NCBI GenBank assembly: GCA_016936235.1
Contig: JAFGPK010000104.1
Coordinates: forward strand, 1-34,926
Length of the DNA: 34,926 nt
From: Candidatus Fermentibacteraceae bacterium
GTDB taxonomy: Bacteria > Fermentibacterota > Fermentibacteria > Fermentibacterales > JCC-6
Direction: 5' to 3'
Both the position numbers and the translations under genes were made by a program. Below, in pieces: positions 6,914-19,326 of the stretch. Under the pieces are notes generated by a model that saw only the letters and a program-made list of their open reading frames with translations, had not been told where the DNA came from and searched no databases. Each line of letters starts with the position of its first letter. Positions within the stretch are counted from its first letter, which is position 1.

Positions 6914-9450
6914 CAGGATACTGGGAGCCGAACCGTGAACCAGCTTCCGAATCCCTGTCTGCTTCGAACGTTCACCGTTCCGCCCATCTGCTGCGTGAAG
7001 CTCCGTACGATGGTAAGTCCTATCCCCAGTCCCCCTGCTCCTGCACTTGAACCGCCTACGAAGAATCTGTCGAAGACGTTGGGCAGGTCCTCGGGAGGGA
7101 TGCCCTCACCGGTATTGAAGACCTCCAGTACCCAGTGGTTCAGTCCGTCCATACGCACTTCGATCTTGACCGAGCCTCCGGGCCTGTTGTACTGGATGCC
7201 GTTGCTTGCCAGATTGCTGATTATCTGCTCCATCCGACCCCTGTCGAAGGAAGCGGTGAAAGGTTCAGGCGGGAGTTCGGCGCTTACAGAGACCCCGTGG
7301 TTGCTTCCTTTCTCGGCCAGGACCGGCAGAAGCGAAGAGACTACGTCCGAGGGTCGGGCCCAGGCGGTCTCCAGCGAGTCCTGCCTGAGTTCTATCTTCA
7401 TGAAGTTGAGCATCTGGTCCGTGTACTCCGTCAGATCGGCCAGGGCCATGTTCATGGACTGCAGGGATTCCTCCTGCTCAGCTGTCAGTTTCCCGAGCTT
7501 CCGCGAGGACAGAAGATCCGTGTATCCCCTGAGGGCTGTCATGGGCGCCTTGATATTGTATGAGATGCTCAGGAGAAGGTCCTCCAGGCCCGGGATGCTC
7601 TCGATCCTCTCCTTCTGTTGCCCGTTCTCGTCATCCCTGGCGCCTCTGCTCTCCCGGAAGAGCCAGAGTGAGAGGGTGGTCCCGAGGGTGCTCAGGAAAC
7701 TCCCGATCGGGTAGCCGAAGGCGTCCCTTCTGGTGCAGCCTATCGTAAGGGTACCCATTGTCTTTCCCCCCAGCACCAGGGGTACGGCCATCTCACTCCT
7801 CGAGGAAGGGAATATTGATGAGAACCTCTGGTCCACTGCCGTATCCGGCACGTAGCATATCTCGGTGTGCGTATATACCCATGACGCGATGGACGGTATC
7901 TCTATTCTCAACGCCCCCGGCTCGGTGGTGGCTCCCGATGAGACCATCTGCTTGAGCACGGGTTCCCTGGCGCTGACCGTATGGATCACCGAATAATCGG
8001 CGCCCACAATGGCGCCGATCTCTCCCAGTATGACCTGGGCATCTCTCTCCCTTCCCTGGATAAGGCCCATGAAAGCGGTTATGGAATGCAGGAGGCCGAT
8101 CATGTTCTCCAGGTGATGACCGGACTGAAGGTACTCGGATAGTATCGGTGCCAGCGCCACCACCAGCCTTGAGAGCGTGTCGGTCCTTCTGGAAGGGATT
8201 CCGGTGATTCGCACCAGGGCCTGATCGTGCTTCTGCCTGACCGGGATGGTCACGTTATGGCCGCTCCTGTCCTCGGTCCATATCGGTTCCCGGGCTGTCT
8301 TGATCTGCATGTCCCCCGAGGGCAGGACAGCCTCTCCCACTGTGACCCTTCTGGACCTCGAGACAAAAGCCGCCCCCCTGGCTCCGGTGCCTATCCTGAG
8401 GAACTCAAGTATCATCCTGGTATGCCCCTCGGTATCCTCGGCACTCTCCAGTATCTTCAGCAGCTCGCCCAGGACCTGTCCAGCCACCGGTTCCGTGTCC
8501 TTGTCCTCCAGGCTTCTCTCGGGAACCATGAACAGCATGAAGCTCTCCCTGTCGGGCATCAGCAGGCTGGTGATCTCGAACTGCCTTACAATGTCATCCC
8601 TGATTCCTATTCCCGCCGTGAACTGAATTGGGGCCATCAGGCTGTCGGATTTTCTCCGGTGCAGCATGGCGACCCTGTCCCTGTCCTCGGGGATTATCCA
8701 ATCCAGGAACCGTGTGTCCGTTGTCATCCCGGAACCGTCCGTGGAGAGGAGGGCGGCGGCGTAATTGTTCATTGCCAGCACTCTGGTCTTTTCATCGATC
8801 CTGACCGCCGGGAGGGGAATCACGGAGAAAAGGCTTCGGGCGAACTTTGATGCATCCTGTTCCAGCGTGCGCATGGCCATGGAGGGTGATGAGAAGGAGA
8901 GGACAATGAGTTCGTTCATCACACCCGTCTTCTTCAGGGAGATGACCTGTGATTTCCGGGTGGACTGGCCCTTTTTAGTGAGTACGGAGAAGTCCTTCAA
9001 CGCTTGACCTGCCAGGCATCTTGAAGCCGCTGACAGGAATGCCGTCATGGAGATCTGGTCGAGAAAACCGCTGAGGGTTGCCAGTTGAAAACCTGAGAAC
9101 ATTCTTGTGGCTGATTCCGTGACGGCGAATATCCTGCCTGAACCATCCACAAGCATGCTTGGTTTGCCTCCCTGGCTGATCTCAAGCCACTCTTCCAGTT
9201 CAAGCTTCGAGGGACTCTTCAGAATGACCAGTCTCTGTTCATCGGCACTGGTGGAAGTCGATATCCATATCCTGTCGTCAAGCATCAGGGGAAACGAGCC
9301 GTCCTCCTGGTTCGAGAGAGCCCGAAGCAGCGCATCGGTATCAACGGGAAGACTGTCCAGGAGTGACGTCAGGGGCCGGGACATACGATTCACGCTGCCG
9401 CTGCTTACAAGAAGCGCATGGGCATCATCAGGAACTGAGAAAATGAACAT
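6913..9450 (-). CDS. PAS/GAF sensor protein with degenerate histidine kinase core (probable pseudo-histidine kinase)
   Basis: About 845 aa from ATG 9450. GAF-like region, HisKA-like 'LLLSISYNIKAPMTALRGYTDLL', HATPase_c-like 'IISNLASNGIQYN', 'VFNTGEGIPPEDLPNVFDRFF', 'GGLGIGLTIVRSFTQQMGGTVNVRSRQGFGSWFTVRLP'. Confidence 0.85.
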   Translation of the reverse strand: MFIFSVPDDAHALLVSSGSVNRMSRPLTSLLDSLPVDTDALLRALSNQEDGSFPLMLDDRIWISTSTSADEQRLVILKSPSKLELEEWLEISQGGKPSMLVDGSGRIFAVTESATRMFSGFQLATLSGFLDQISMTAFLSAASRCLAGQALKDFSVLTKKGQSTRKSQVISLKKTGVMNELIVLSFSSPSMAMRTLEQDASKFARSLFSVIPLPAVRIDEKTRVLAMNNYAAALLSTDGSGMTTDTRFLDWIIPEDRDRVAMLHRRKSDSLMAPIQFTAGIGIRDDIVRQFEITSLLMPDRESFMLFMVPERSLEDKDTEPVAGQVLGELLKILESAEDTEGHTRMILEFLRIGTGARGAAFVSRSRRVTVGEAVLPSGDMQIKTAREPIWTEDRSGHNVTIPVRQKHDQALVRITGIPSRRTDTLSRLVVALAPILSEYLQSGHHLENMIGLLHSITAFMGLIQGRERDAQVILGEIGAIVGADYSVIHTVSAREPVLKQMVSSGATTEPGALRIEIPSIASWVYTHTEICYVPDTAVDQRFSSIFPSSRSEMAVPLVLGGKTMGTLTIGCTRRDAFGYPIGSFLSTLGTTLSLWLFRESRGARDDENGQQKERIESIPGLEDLLLSISYNIKAPMTALRGYTDLLSSRKLGKLTAEQEESLQSMNMALADLTEYTDQMLNFMKIELRQDSLETAWARPSDVVSSLLPVLAEKGSNHGVSVSAELPPEPFTASFDRGRMEQIISNLASNGIQYNRPGGSVKIEVRMDGLNHWVLEVFNTGEGIPPEDLPNVFDRFFVGGSSAGAGGLGIGLTIVRSFTQQMGGTVNVRSRQGFGSWFTVRLPVS

Positions 9451-9518
9451 ATTACTGTTCAATGAGTTATAATGCCTTTCCCGTTCTCCTCCCGAACCTG
9501 TCGGGGATCCGCTTGCAC

Positions 9519-9594
9519 ACTTGAAGAGGTATTCTCCACGACCTGAAGTGGGTATTATCCACAACTTGAAGTGGGTATTCCCGCCACTTGCAGG
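9519..9594. repeat. Imperfect tandem repeat array, about 3.4 units of 22-23 bp
   Basis: ACTTGAAGAGGTATTCTCCACG (9519-9540), ACCTGAAGTGGGTATTATCCACA (9541-9563), ACTTGAAGTGGGTATTCCCGCC (9564-9585), partial ACTTGCAGG (9586-9594). Confidence 0.85.
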
Positions 9595-9642
9595 ACGATA
9601 AACAAATTCTATATTAAACACCATGTCTTGAGGGAGGTTTGC

Positions 9643-10089
9643 TTGGAACGACAGTGCCTGGTCAAGTGGGATATGTCCTCATCCAGCCGTGAGGACGCCA
9701 TAGCCGAACTCCTTGAAAAATTCTCGTTTCAGAGAACAACGAAAGAGCTGCTTCAGACTGCTCTGGAGACCAGGGAAACCGCACAGCCCACAATTGTGCA
9801 TGAGGGTATAGCCATGCCCCACTGCAGGAGCATCCTGGTCGACGATTTCATGATAGCGCTCGGCAGGTCCAGGCGGGGCATTCCCTGGCCCGATGATATC
9901 GTGAGCGTCATCATCCTGTTCATAACACCGGTTAAGCCTACCGGACCAAGCGAACACATGGAGCTGATCAAACACCTGGCTCAGACCCTCCGTTCGGGGG
10001 GAGCTGAAGATATCCTGGCCGCCGGATCGCCTTCAGAAGCCGCATCTATACTGAAGTTCATCTACGAGGGAAAAATACCCAATGAATAA
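9643..10089 (+). CDS. PTS fructose/nitrogen-type EIIA (PtsN-like) protein
   Basis: TTG start preceded by GGGAGG; 'EGIAMPHCRS' contains the phospho-acceptor His in the IIA-fru/ntr context; 'VSVIILFITP'. Confidence 0.85.
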   Translation: MERQCLVKWDMSSSSREDAIAELLEKFSFQRTTKELLQTALETRETAQPTIVHEGIAMPHCRSILVDDFMIALGRSRRGIPWPDDIVSVIILFITPVKPTGPSEHMELIKHLAQTLRSGGAEDILAAGSPSEAASILKFIYEGKIPNE

Positions 10090-10435
10090 AGAGCTGGAGA
10101 AACTCATCAGCTTGCACGATCTGGATGTTATGATCTCAGACCTTGCAAACAATGATATCAACAAGCAGGAGAAGAAGCTAGGTCTCTCACCCGACTCGGC
10201 TGTGAAAGAGCTTCGCAAGATGAGGGCGGAGCTTGCCTCCACCATTGACCGAAAACACCGCGACATGTACGACAGGTTGGCCGGGCACTACGGGAACGCC
10301 GTTGTCCCCGTGGTCAACCTGCGATGCAGCGGCTGTCTCACACAGCTGCCGACAGCGTTCTTCGCATCCCAGAACAGGAATGATCAGGTAGAGACCTGCC
10401 CCTCGTGCGGCAGATTCATATACTGGTGCGACTGA
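10082..10435 (+). CDS. C4-type zinc-ribbon protein with N-terminal coiled coil (short DUF164/CT398-like)
   Basis: 117 aa; 'LRCSGCLTQLP...VETCPSCGRFIYW' gives two CxxC knuckles after a helical region. Overlaps the previous gene by 8 nt. Confidence 0.8.
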   Translation: MNKELEKLISLHDLDVMISDLANNDINKQEKKLGLSPDSAVKELRKMRAELASTIDRKHRDMYDRLAGHYGNAVVPVVNLRCSGCLTQLPTAFFASQNRNDQVETCPSCGRFIYWCD

Positions 10436-13550
<3,115 letters not shown>

Positions 13551-13566
13551 AATCCCTTTCCTTTCG

Positions 13567-13597
13567 TTGACTTTTTCATTTTAAAACCGGATATTAT
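13567..13597 (+). promoter_or_regulatory. Putative sigma-70-like promoter upstream of the CarD-like gene
   Basis: TTGACT (13567-13572), 19-bp spacer, TATTAT (13592-13597) in an AT-rich gap, followed by SD GGGAGG before ATG 13627. Confidence 0.45.
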
Positions 13598-13626
13598 GCT
13601 GACGATTCTTTACACCGGGAGGACGG

Positions 13627-14271
13627 ATGAAGTATACCATCAATGGCAAAGTTGTTGATCCCATCCACGGGGCCGGGGTTATCACGGAAATATCCAAGCA
13701 GAAGATATCCGGCGAGATGTGCGAATGTGTTGTCATAGAGATAGTGGTTGGCAAGAAGAGGGTCCTGGTCCCGGTGGAGAACCTTGATGAGGCTGAGCTC
13801 CGTCCGGTGGTGTCGCAGGATGAGCTGGAGGACGCTCTCCAGGAGCTTTACAGAGATCCCGACGAGCTTCCCAAGGACTGGCGGAGAAGGATAGAGAAAC
13901 TGAAGGACAGGGTCCATTCCGGTGAACCGAAGCAGGTGGCAAGGGCTATCAGGGATATCATCGCAAGGTCCATCCTCAACAAGATGAACCCTTCCGAGAA
14001 GAGGGTTCTCAATGAGGCGATATGCGTTTTCGCAGGCGAGGTCGCTCTGGTGAAGAACATTCGAAGCGATCTTGCCAAGGATCTCATCAAGAAGTCGGCC
14101 CGCAAGGGGGTCCAGCAGAACATAGAAACTCAGGGGGATGATAAGAAGAAAAAGAAATCTCCCGGCAGAATGGGCGATGATACCATCGGGGAAGGGGATG
14201 ACGGTAAGGAAGGGGATACCGGCAACACCTCCTACAAGAGGTTCGACCCCGACGAGGATTTCGAGGATTGA
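13627..14271 (+). CDS. CarD-like (CarD_CdnL_TRCF family) transcription factor with charged C-terminal tail
   Basis: 'VVDPIHGAGVITEISKQKISGEMCECVVIEI...VLVPVENLDEAELRPVVSQDELEDAL' and helical 'NPSEKRVLNEA'; tail KKKKKSPGRMGDD...RFDPDEDFED. Confidence 0.85.
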   Translation: MKYTINGKVVDPIHGAGVITEISKQKISGEMCECVVIEIVVGKKRVLVPVENLDEAELRPVVSQDELEDALQELYRDPDELPKDWRRRIEKLKDRVHSGEPKQVARAIRDIIARSILNKMNPSEKRVLNEAICVFAGEVALVKNIRSDLAKDLIKKSARKGVQQNIETQGDDKKKKKSPGRMGDDTIGEGDDGKEGDTGNTSYKRFDPDEDFED

Positions 14272-14332
14272 TCATTTCTCACAGGACCCCGCGGTCACCT
14301 GATCGCCATCCATTCAATTGCAGCACCGCAGT

Positions 14333-15640
14333 ATGAACCAGACAAAACGTGACTCCACAGACCTTGAGCGGGTCCTTCTCATGAGGGTCTTCATCGGCAC
14401 GGAGACGGACGAGGGATCTTGCAGCGGGGAGATGAGAGCCCTCGTGGCTTCCGCCGGAGGGACCGTGGTGGCGGAAGACTCACAGAGGAAGGAATCACCG
14501 GATCCGAGGCTCTTCATAGGCAGAGGCAAGGCCGAGGAGCTGCGTGATACCGCTTCGGACGAAGGCGTATCCACCATAGTCTTCGATCATAATCTGTCCT
14601 CCGGTCAGGTAGCCAGGCTGGAGGAAGTCACCGAATGCAAGGTGATCGACAGGACCGAACTCATTCTGGCCATCTTCGCAGGAAGGGCGAGGACCAGGGA
14701 GGCAAAGCTCCAGATCGAGCTGGCCCAGCTGAAGTACTCCCTGCCGAGGCTGTCCGGTATGTGGCATCATTTCTCCAGGCTTGGAGCCGGCATCGGAACA
14801 AGGGGACCCGGAGAGACACAGCTTGAAATAGACAGGCGACGGGCAAGGGCCAGGATCTCCCTTCTGGAGGAGAGGATAAGGGAAGTGGAATCCCGCTGGC
14901 GGATAGTGTCCGAGAGTCGAAGGGGGATGTACAACATCACTATCGTAGGATATACCAATGCCGGCAAGAGCACGCTTCTAAACACTCTGTGCGATGCCGG
15001 TCTGTATACTGCGGACAAACCCTTCGCCACGCTGGACACCACATCAAGACGCATGGAACTGCCGGACGGCTCGCGCGTACTGATCTCCGATACCGTGGGA
15101 TTCATCGAGAGGCTTCCCGAAACGCTGGTCGCAAGTTTTCACACCACTCTCGACGTGGCAAGGAAGACCGACCTTCTACTGGTGGCAGTGGACAGGTCCA
15201 GCCCCTGGAGGGGAATGCACATCGATGCCGTCAGGGAAACCCTGGATCGAATAGGTGTCGATAAATCGGTCCCCAGGCTCACAGTGTGGACCAAGTGCGA
15301 CGCAGTACCCGATGAGGCGGAACCACGCAGCGGAGTGGCGATATCGTCCCATACTGGAATGGGGCTGGACATGCTGCTTCAACGAATAATGAAATGCAGG
15401 GACGATTCCATTGACTGGTTTGAGCTTGTCCTTGATCATCATGACAGCGGTCTCATCCACTGGCTTTACACCAATTGCGTTGTCAGAGATGTTACCGACA
15501 GCGGAGAGGACGGATCTGTAAGGGTTATCGCAGGAGCCCTCAGAGGTTATGATTCGGTGGAGGGCAGACTGGAAGGATCCGGCCTGATAAAACTGTTCCG
15601 CAGGCTCGGCGGACCGGAAGACAACTGGATACCTGGATAG
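14333..15640 (+). CDS. hflX: GTPase HflX
   Basis: 'LFIGRGKAEEL', 'RLGAGIGTRGPGETQLEIDRRRARARI', P-loop 'IVGYTNAGKSTLLN', G3 'DTVGFIERLPETLVASFHTTLDV'. Confidence 0.95.
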   Translation: MNQTKRDSTDLERVLLMRVFIGTETDEGSCSGEMRALVASAGGTVVAEDSQRKESPDPRLFIGRGKAEELRDTASDEGVSTIVFDHNLSSGQVARLEEVTECKVIDRTELILAIFAGRARTREAKLQIELAQLKYSLPRLSGMWHHFSRLGAGIGTRGPGETQLEIDRRRARARISLLEERIREVESRWRIVSESRRGMYNITIVGYTNAGKSTLLNTLCDAGLYTADKPFATLDTTSRRMELPDGSRVLISDTVGFIERLPETLVASFHTTLDVARKTDLLLVAVDRSSPWRGMHIDAVRETLDRIGVDKSVPRLTVWTKCDAVPDEAEPRSGVAISSHTGMGLDMLLQRIMKCRDDSIDWFELVLDHHDSGLIHWLYTNCVVRDVTDSGEDGSVRVIAGALRGYDSVEGRLEGSGLIKLFRRLGGPEDNWIPG

Positions 15641-15648
15641 AGTGAAGG

Positions 15649-16086
15649 ATGTACGAAGACAGCGAAACCGAAGAACTCAGAGAGAATCTGCAGGACAGGC
15701 TCAGAAGCCTGAGCGATCTGTATTCAAGCGATCTGATCAGTCAGAACACTCTATCGAGCCAGCTTCTGGAGCTTCTTTCCACCAGGGAGGCCAAGACCTA
15801 CTGGGACCTGACCATGAAGAAGGACATGACGGCCAGACGGATGCTCACCATGCTGGAAGACCCGGATCAGTGGGAGCAGGATTCATCGTCTCCGGAGGAG
15901 GACAGGGAGAAGATACTGAAGGGCAGGCTTGCCGATGTCTTCCTTTCAGCCGAGGGATCATACGATCTGACCCTGGAGCGGCTTCTGGACACAGCCAGTC
16001 TTCCCCATTTCGAGACAATAGTGTTCAGTCGCAACGAGAAGCAGCAGGCGAAGAAATCCGGTGCCAAGCTCAGCGTACTGGACTGA
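15649..16086 (+). CDS. Hypothetical protein (145 aa, mostly charged/helical)
   Basis: ORF starts 9 nt after hflX, same strand; 'AAGGATG' context at the start. No family recognised. Confidence 0.6.
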   Translation: MYEDSETEELRENLQDRLRSLSDLYSSDLISQNTLSSQLLELLSTREAKTYWDLTMKKDMTARRMLTMLEDPDQWEQDSSSPEEDREKILKGRLADVFLSAEGSYDLTLERLLDTASLPHFETIVFSRNEKQQAKKSGAKLSVLD

Positions 16087-16120
16087 GTCGGCCTTCATGC
16101 GTGATTCAAGGCAGTCCGAG

Positions 16121-16148
16121 ATGAACTGCCGATTGTCCGGCAGTTCAT
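16121..16148. repeat. 11-bp perfect inverted repeat (hairpin) between ORF145 and the flippase-like gene
   Basis: ATGAACTGCCG (16121-16131) / loop ATTGTC / CGGCAGTTCAT (16138-16148). No U-tract follows. Confidence 0.7.
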
Positions 16149-16180
16149 TATAAACCAGCACTATACCTCTGGGAGCTGAT

Positions 16181-17125
16181 TTGAGGAAAACCCTTCTGAA
16201 CATTCTCGGGCTGCTGTTGACGGTGGCAGCACTGTACTACATCGTGGATTCCTTCATCACCGGCTCGCGGGAGGCAGGGGGAATCTCCAACCTGCTTCAT
16301 TTTAATGCCGTTCTCTTCGGGATCTCGTTCCTTCTCATGCTGCTGCACCTGGTCGCCGCAGCCTGGTCATGGATGCTGGTGTGCGGCGCGGCAGGCGCCC
16401 GGATATCCTTTGCTCAGGCTTTCAATGTTCATTTTCTTGCCCAGGTGGGCAAATACATTCCCGGGAAGGTCTGGGGAGCAGTCGGAAAGATAGGCCTTTC
16501 AAGGAAGATAGGAATAACAAGGATTCAGACCGGGCACGCCCTGGTCCTGGAGAGCCTTTTCATAGTCGCCGGCTGCCTTCTGATGTCGCTTCCCGTAATA
16601 CCCCTGGCCGCCGCGCAGATTGGCCTGGGGGGAACCTTCAGCGTGCTGATAGTGGCCGCGGCTGCCGCAGTGGTGCTCTTCACGGCTCATCCCGGCGCCT
16701 TCAGGAGACTGCTGAAGCTGGCGGGAAGGATTGCCGGCAGGGAGATAGACATAGAGGATCCGGGTTTCGCCAACGTGCTCAAGCTCCTGCCGGTCTACAT
16801 CCTGGTGTTCATGCTCCAGGGCCTGGCTTTCGTGTTCCTTGCCAGGAGCTTTGGGATGATGCTTCCCTTCTGGCCCGGGATGTTCCTGCTTCCCACCGCG
16901 GTGGGTATAGGTTTTCTGGCGGTCTTCTCACCCGGAGGCCTCGGCATCAGGGAGATATCCCTGGTCTGGCTGATTGCAGCCGTAATGCCCTGTGTGGAAC
17001 CGGGTCAGGCCTCACTGGTCTCCATCGCCGCGCGGCTCTGGATAACCGCAGGAGAATTCCTGGCTTTCCTGGCGGCCGCAGCCTGGTGGGGTTCGGGATT
17101 CAGACTGGATATCAGCCGCCGATAG
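16181..17125 (+). CDS. Lysylphosphatidylglycerol synthase TM region/UPF0104-like (flippase-like) membrane protein
   Basis: 314 aa polytopic; 'FAQAFNVHFLAQVGKYIPGKVWGAVGKIGLSRK' and 'GIGFLAVFSPGGLGIREISLVWLI' are typical of this family. TTG start. Confidence 0.85.
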   Translation: MRKTLLNILGLLLTVAALYYIVDSFITGSREAGGISNLLHFNAVLFGISFLLMLLHLVAAAWSWMLVCGAAGARISFAQAFNVHFLAQVGKYIPGKVWGAVGKIGLSRKIGITRIQTGHALVLESLFIVAGCLLMSLPVIPLAAAQIGLGGTFSVLIVAAAAAVVLFTAHPGAFRRLLKLAGRIAGREIDIEDPGFANVLKLLPVYILVFMLQGLAFVFLARSFGMMLPFWPGMFLLPTAVGIGFLAVFSPGGLGIREISLVWLIAAVMPCVEPGQASLVSIAARLWITAGEFLAFLAAAAWWGSGFRLDISRR

Positions 17126-17135
17126 GTCCGGCAGT

Positions 17136-17870
17136 CTAGTTAATGTATTCCCCTGATTCTCCCAGCTCCTCCAGCACCATTATCGCTGAATCCGCGTATG
17201 GACCTTCAGGGGAAAGCATCAGGTATCGTCGAATGGCGTCCCCGGCCCTCAGGTAATCCTCCCAGCCCAGATAGACCCTGGCAAGCTCCCAGCAGGCAGG
17301 TGCATAGCCTCCTTCAACGGCGGGAAGAAGGATCTCCCTTGCTTCCTGTCCCCTTTCGGTGCGACGGTAAACCGATGCCAGCAGGACAAGCGACTCCATG
17401 GAGGTACCTCCGCCGTCATCGACTCCCCGGGAGAACCAGCCCTCGGCTTCGGCGAGGTCCCCGAGGACCAGACGCACCCTTCCGCAGAGAAGCCAGATGG
17501 ACGGTTCTGATGGAGACCGTGCGAAGGCGCTGTCGGACATCGTTGCAGCTCTGTCGTGACTGCCGGTCTCAAGGTAGAGACCTGCAAGCTCCTGGTATCC
17601 CCTGTGGTCGTCGGGGCATGCTTCGATATACCTGAGGAGATACTCTTCCGCCGCGGTCCATGAAGAACGCCGTTCATTGACCATTCCCAGCCCGAGCAAT
17701 GCCGCGGAATACTGCTCCCCCAGCTCGAGGGCGGAGTTGAACTCCTCTTCCGCCTGCTCAAGCAGACCCTGCTGCAGCATGGCCATTCCGGTCTCCAGAT
17801 GAAGGTTCGCGGTGAGGTCGTCTATATCAATGGAGAGGTTAACAGACAGTGCAAGTAGCAAGGCAACCAT
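17136..17870 (-). CDS. TPR-repeat protein with N-terminal signal-like segment
   Basis: Start M21 of the ORF (VALLLALSVNLS...); TPR-like repeats 'GMAMLQQGLLEQAEEEFNSALEL', 'GYQELAGLYLETGSHDRAATMSDSAFAR', 'LVLGDLAEAEGWFSRG'. Confidence 0.8.
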   Translation of the reverse strand: MVALLLALSVNLSIDIDDLTANLHLETGMAMLQQGLLEQAEEEFNSALELGEQYSAALLGLGMVNERRSSWTAAEEYLLRYIEACPDDHRGYQELAGLYLETGSHDRAATMSDSAFARSPSEPSIWLLCGRVRLVLGDLAEAEGWFSRGVDDGGGTSMESLVLLASVYRRTERGQEAREILLPAVEGGYAPACWELARVYLGWEDYLRAGDAIRRYLMLSPEGPYADSAIMVLEELGESGEYIN

Positions 17871-17967
17871 ATCGACCCGCCCTTTCCGATCTGTTCCGCA
17901 TATCATATTTTCTCGAGTCCCGCTCGTCACATGGTTTATCTCTCACAGTAATTGACAAGGATGCGCA

Positions 17968-19326
17968 ATGGACAGATACGACCTTATCATCATAGGCGGA
18001 GGCCCTGCCGGATACGTACCCGCCATCAGGGCAGCCCAGATGGGAAAGAGAGTCGCGGTGCTGGAAGAGGCGGAAATGGGGGGCACGTGCCTTAACAGGG
18101 GCTGCATTCCGACCAAGACGCTCGTCTCGAGCGCCGAACTCCTCCGCAACGCGGGGAATGCCCGCAAGTTCGGGCTGGAGGGAGTCCTGACCTTCTCCTG
18201 GGAGATGCTCCGGAAACGTATGGAAACGGTCGTCACCAGACTGAGGAAAGGAATTGAAAGCCGCCTGGACGGGCTGGGTGTAGAAACCATCGCCGGGCAT
18301 GGTGAGCTGGTGGGTACCGGTGAGGTGAAGGTCGGAGGCTCGATCATCAGGTCGGACAAGGTACTGCTGTCTCCAGGTTCCCGCCCGCTGAGGCCCGGGC
18401 CGTTCTCAGCCGCCGGTGTTCTGACCAGCAGGGAGGTGCTTTCATGGAGCACACTCCCCGAGAGCCTCATAATAGTCGGCGGCGGAGTCATCGGATGCGA
18501 GTTCGCGTCGATCTTTTCCGCGCTTGGCGTGAAAGTCACGGTGGTAGAGCTGCTGCCTTCCATCCTCCCTGGAGTGGATTCGGACGTGAAGCTGGTGGTG
18601 GAGAGGGCTCTGAAGCGTGCGGGGGTCAGACTGATCACGGGCAACGGCGCCGGGGAAGTCGGGATCCATCCGGGAAAAGCCGATGTCACTCTCGCGGACG
18701 GGACGTGTCTGTCCTCCGAGAGGCTTCTTGTTTCCGTGGGCAGGAGCGCCAGGGTGGACGACCTGGGCCTTGGCCCGGCCGGGGTCGATTTCACAGCTGC
18801 CGGAATACGTACGGATGCGGACCAGTTGACCAATATTGAAGGTGTCTACGCCGCCGGCGATGCCGCCGGAAAATGGCAGCTGGCCCACGCGGGCAGCGCC
18901 CAGGCCCTTGCCGCGGTGGACCATATGTTCGGCGAAGGGAAGAGGAAGGTCGATCCCGATGCAATGCCGGGATGCATATTCACCTGCCCGGAGATAGCCA
19001 CCGTCGGCCCGGGTCAGGATGAGTGGGAGGAGAGGGGCGTACCCGTCGTCGCTGGTATCTCAAGGTACATAGCCAGCGGCAAGGCGGTGGGCATGAACGA
19101 GACGGAGGGATTCGTGAAGCTCATCGCAAGGAAGTCCGACGGGGTGATTGTAGGTGTGCAGATGGTGGGCGCCCACGCCAGCAGTCTCGTGGGAGAGGCG
19201 GTGCTGGCCGTGAACCTCGGTGTCAGGGCGTCGGATATTGGTCGAATGATACACCCGCACCCCACCCTCGCTGAACTTTTCATGGAAGCCTCCGAGGCGT
19301 TCGGTGAAGGCTCCATACATGGATAG
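17968..19326 (+). CDS. lpdA: Dihydrolipoyl dehydrogenase
   Basis: 'DLIIIGGGPAGYVPAIRAAQMGKRVAVLE', redox 'GGTCLNRGCIPTKTL', 'GVYAAGDAAG', C-terminal 'IHPHPTLAELFMEA'. Confidence 0.95.
   Translation: MDRYDLIIIGGGPAGYVPAIRAAQMGKRVAVLEEAEMGGTCLNRGCIPTKTLVSSAELLRNAGNARKFGLEGVLTFSWEMLRKRMETVVTRLRKGIESRLDGLGVETIAGHGELVGTGEVKVGGSIIRSDKVLLSPGSRPLRPGPFSAAGVLTSREVLSWSTLPESLIIVGGGVIGCEFASIFSALGVKVTVVELLPSILPGVDSDVKLVVERALKRAGVRLITGNGAGEVGIHPGKADVTLADGTCLSSERLLVSVGRSARVDDLGLGPAGVDFTAAGIRTDADQLTNIEGVYAAGDAAGKWQLAHAGSAQALAAVDHMFGEGKRKVDPDAMPGCIFTCPEIATVGPGQDEWEERGVPVVAGISRYIASGKAVGMNETEGFVKLIARKSDGVIVGVQMVGAHASSLVGEAVLAVNLGVRASDIGRMIHPHPTLAELFMEASEAFGEGSIHG

Noticed and set aside
9451-9624. 58-residue N-terminal extension of the HK-like ORF through the tandem repeats
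   Set aside because: Runs antisense into the regulatory/repeat region and has no domain-like sequence; ATG 9450 is more plausible, though not proven.
14333-15640. HflX G4 motif reads TKCD instead of NKxD
   Set aside because: TKxD occurs in various functional P-loop GTPases and the other motifs are intact, so this is not strong evidence of altered function.
16121-16148. 11-bp hairpin as a Rho-independent terminator
   Set aside because: No U-tract follows (TATAAACC) and the downstream gene is on the same strand; kept only as an inverted repeat of unknown role.
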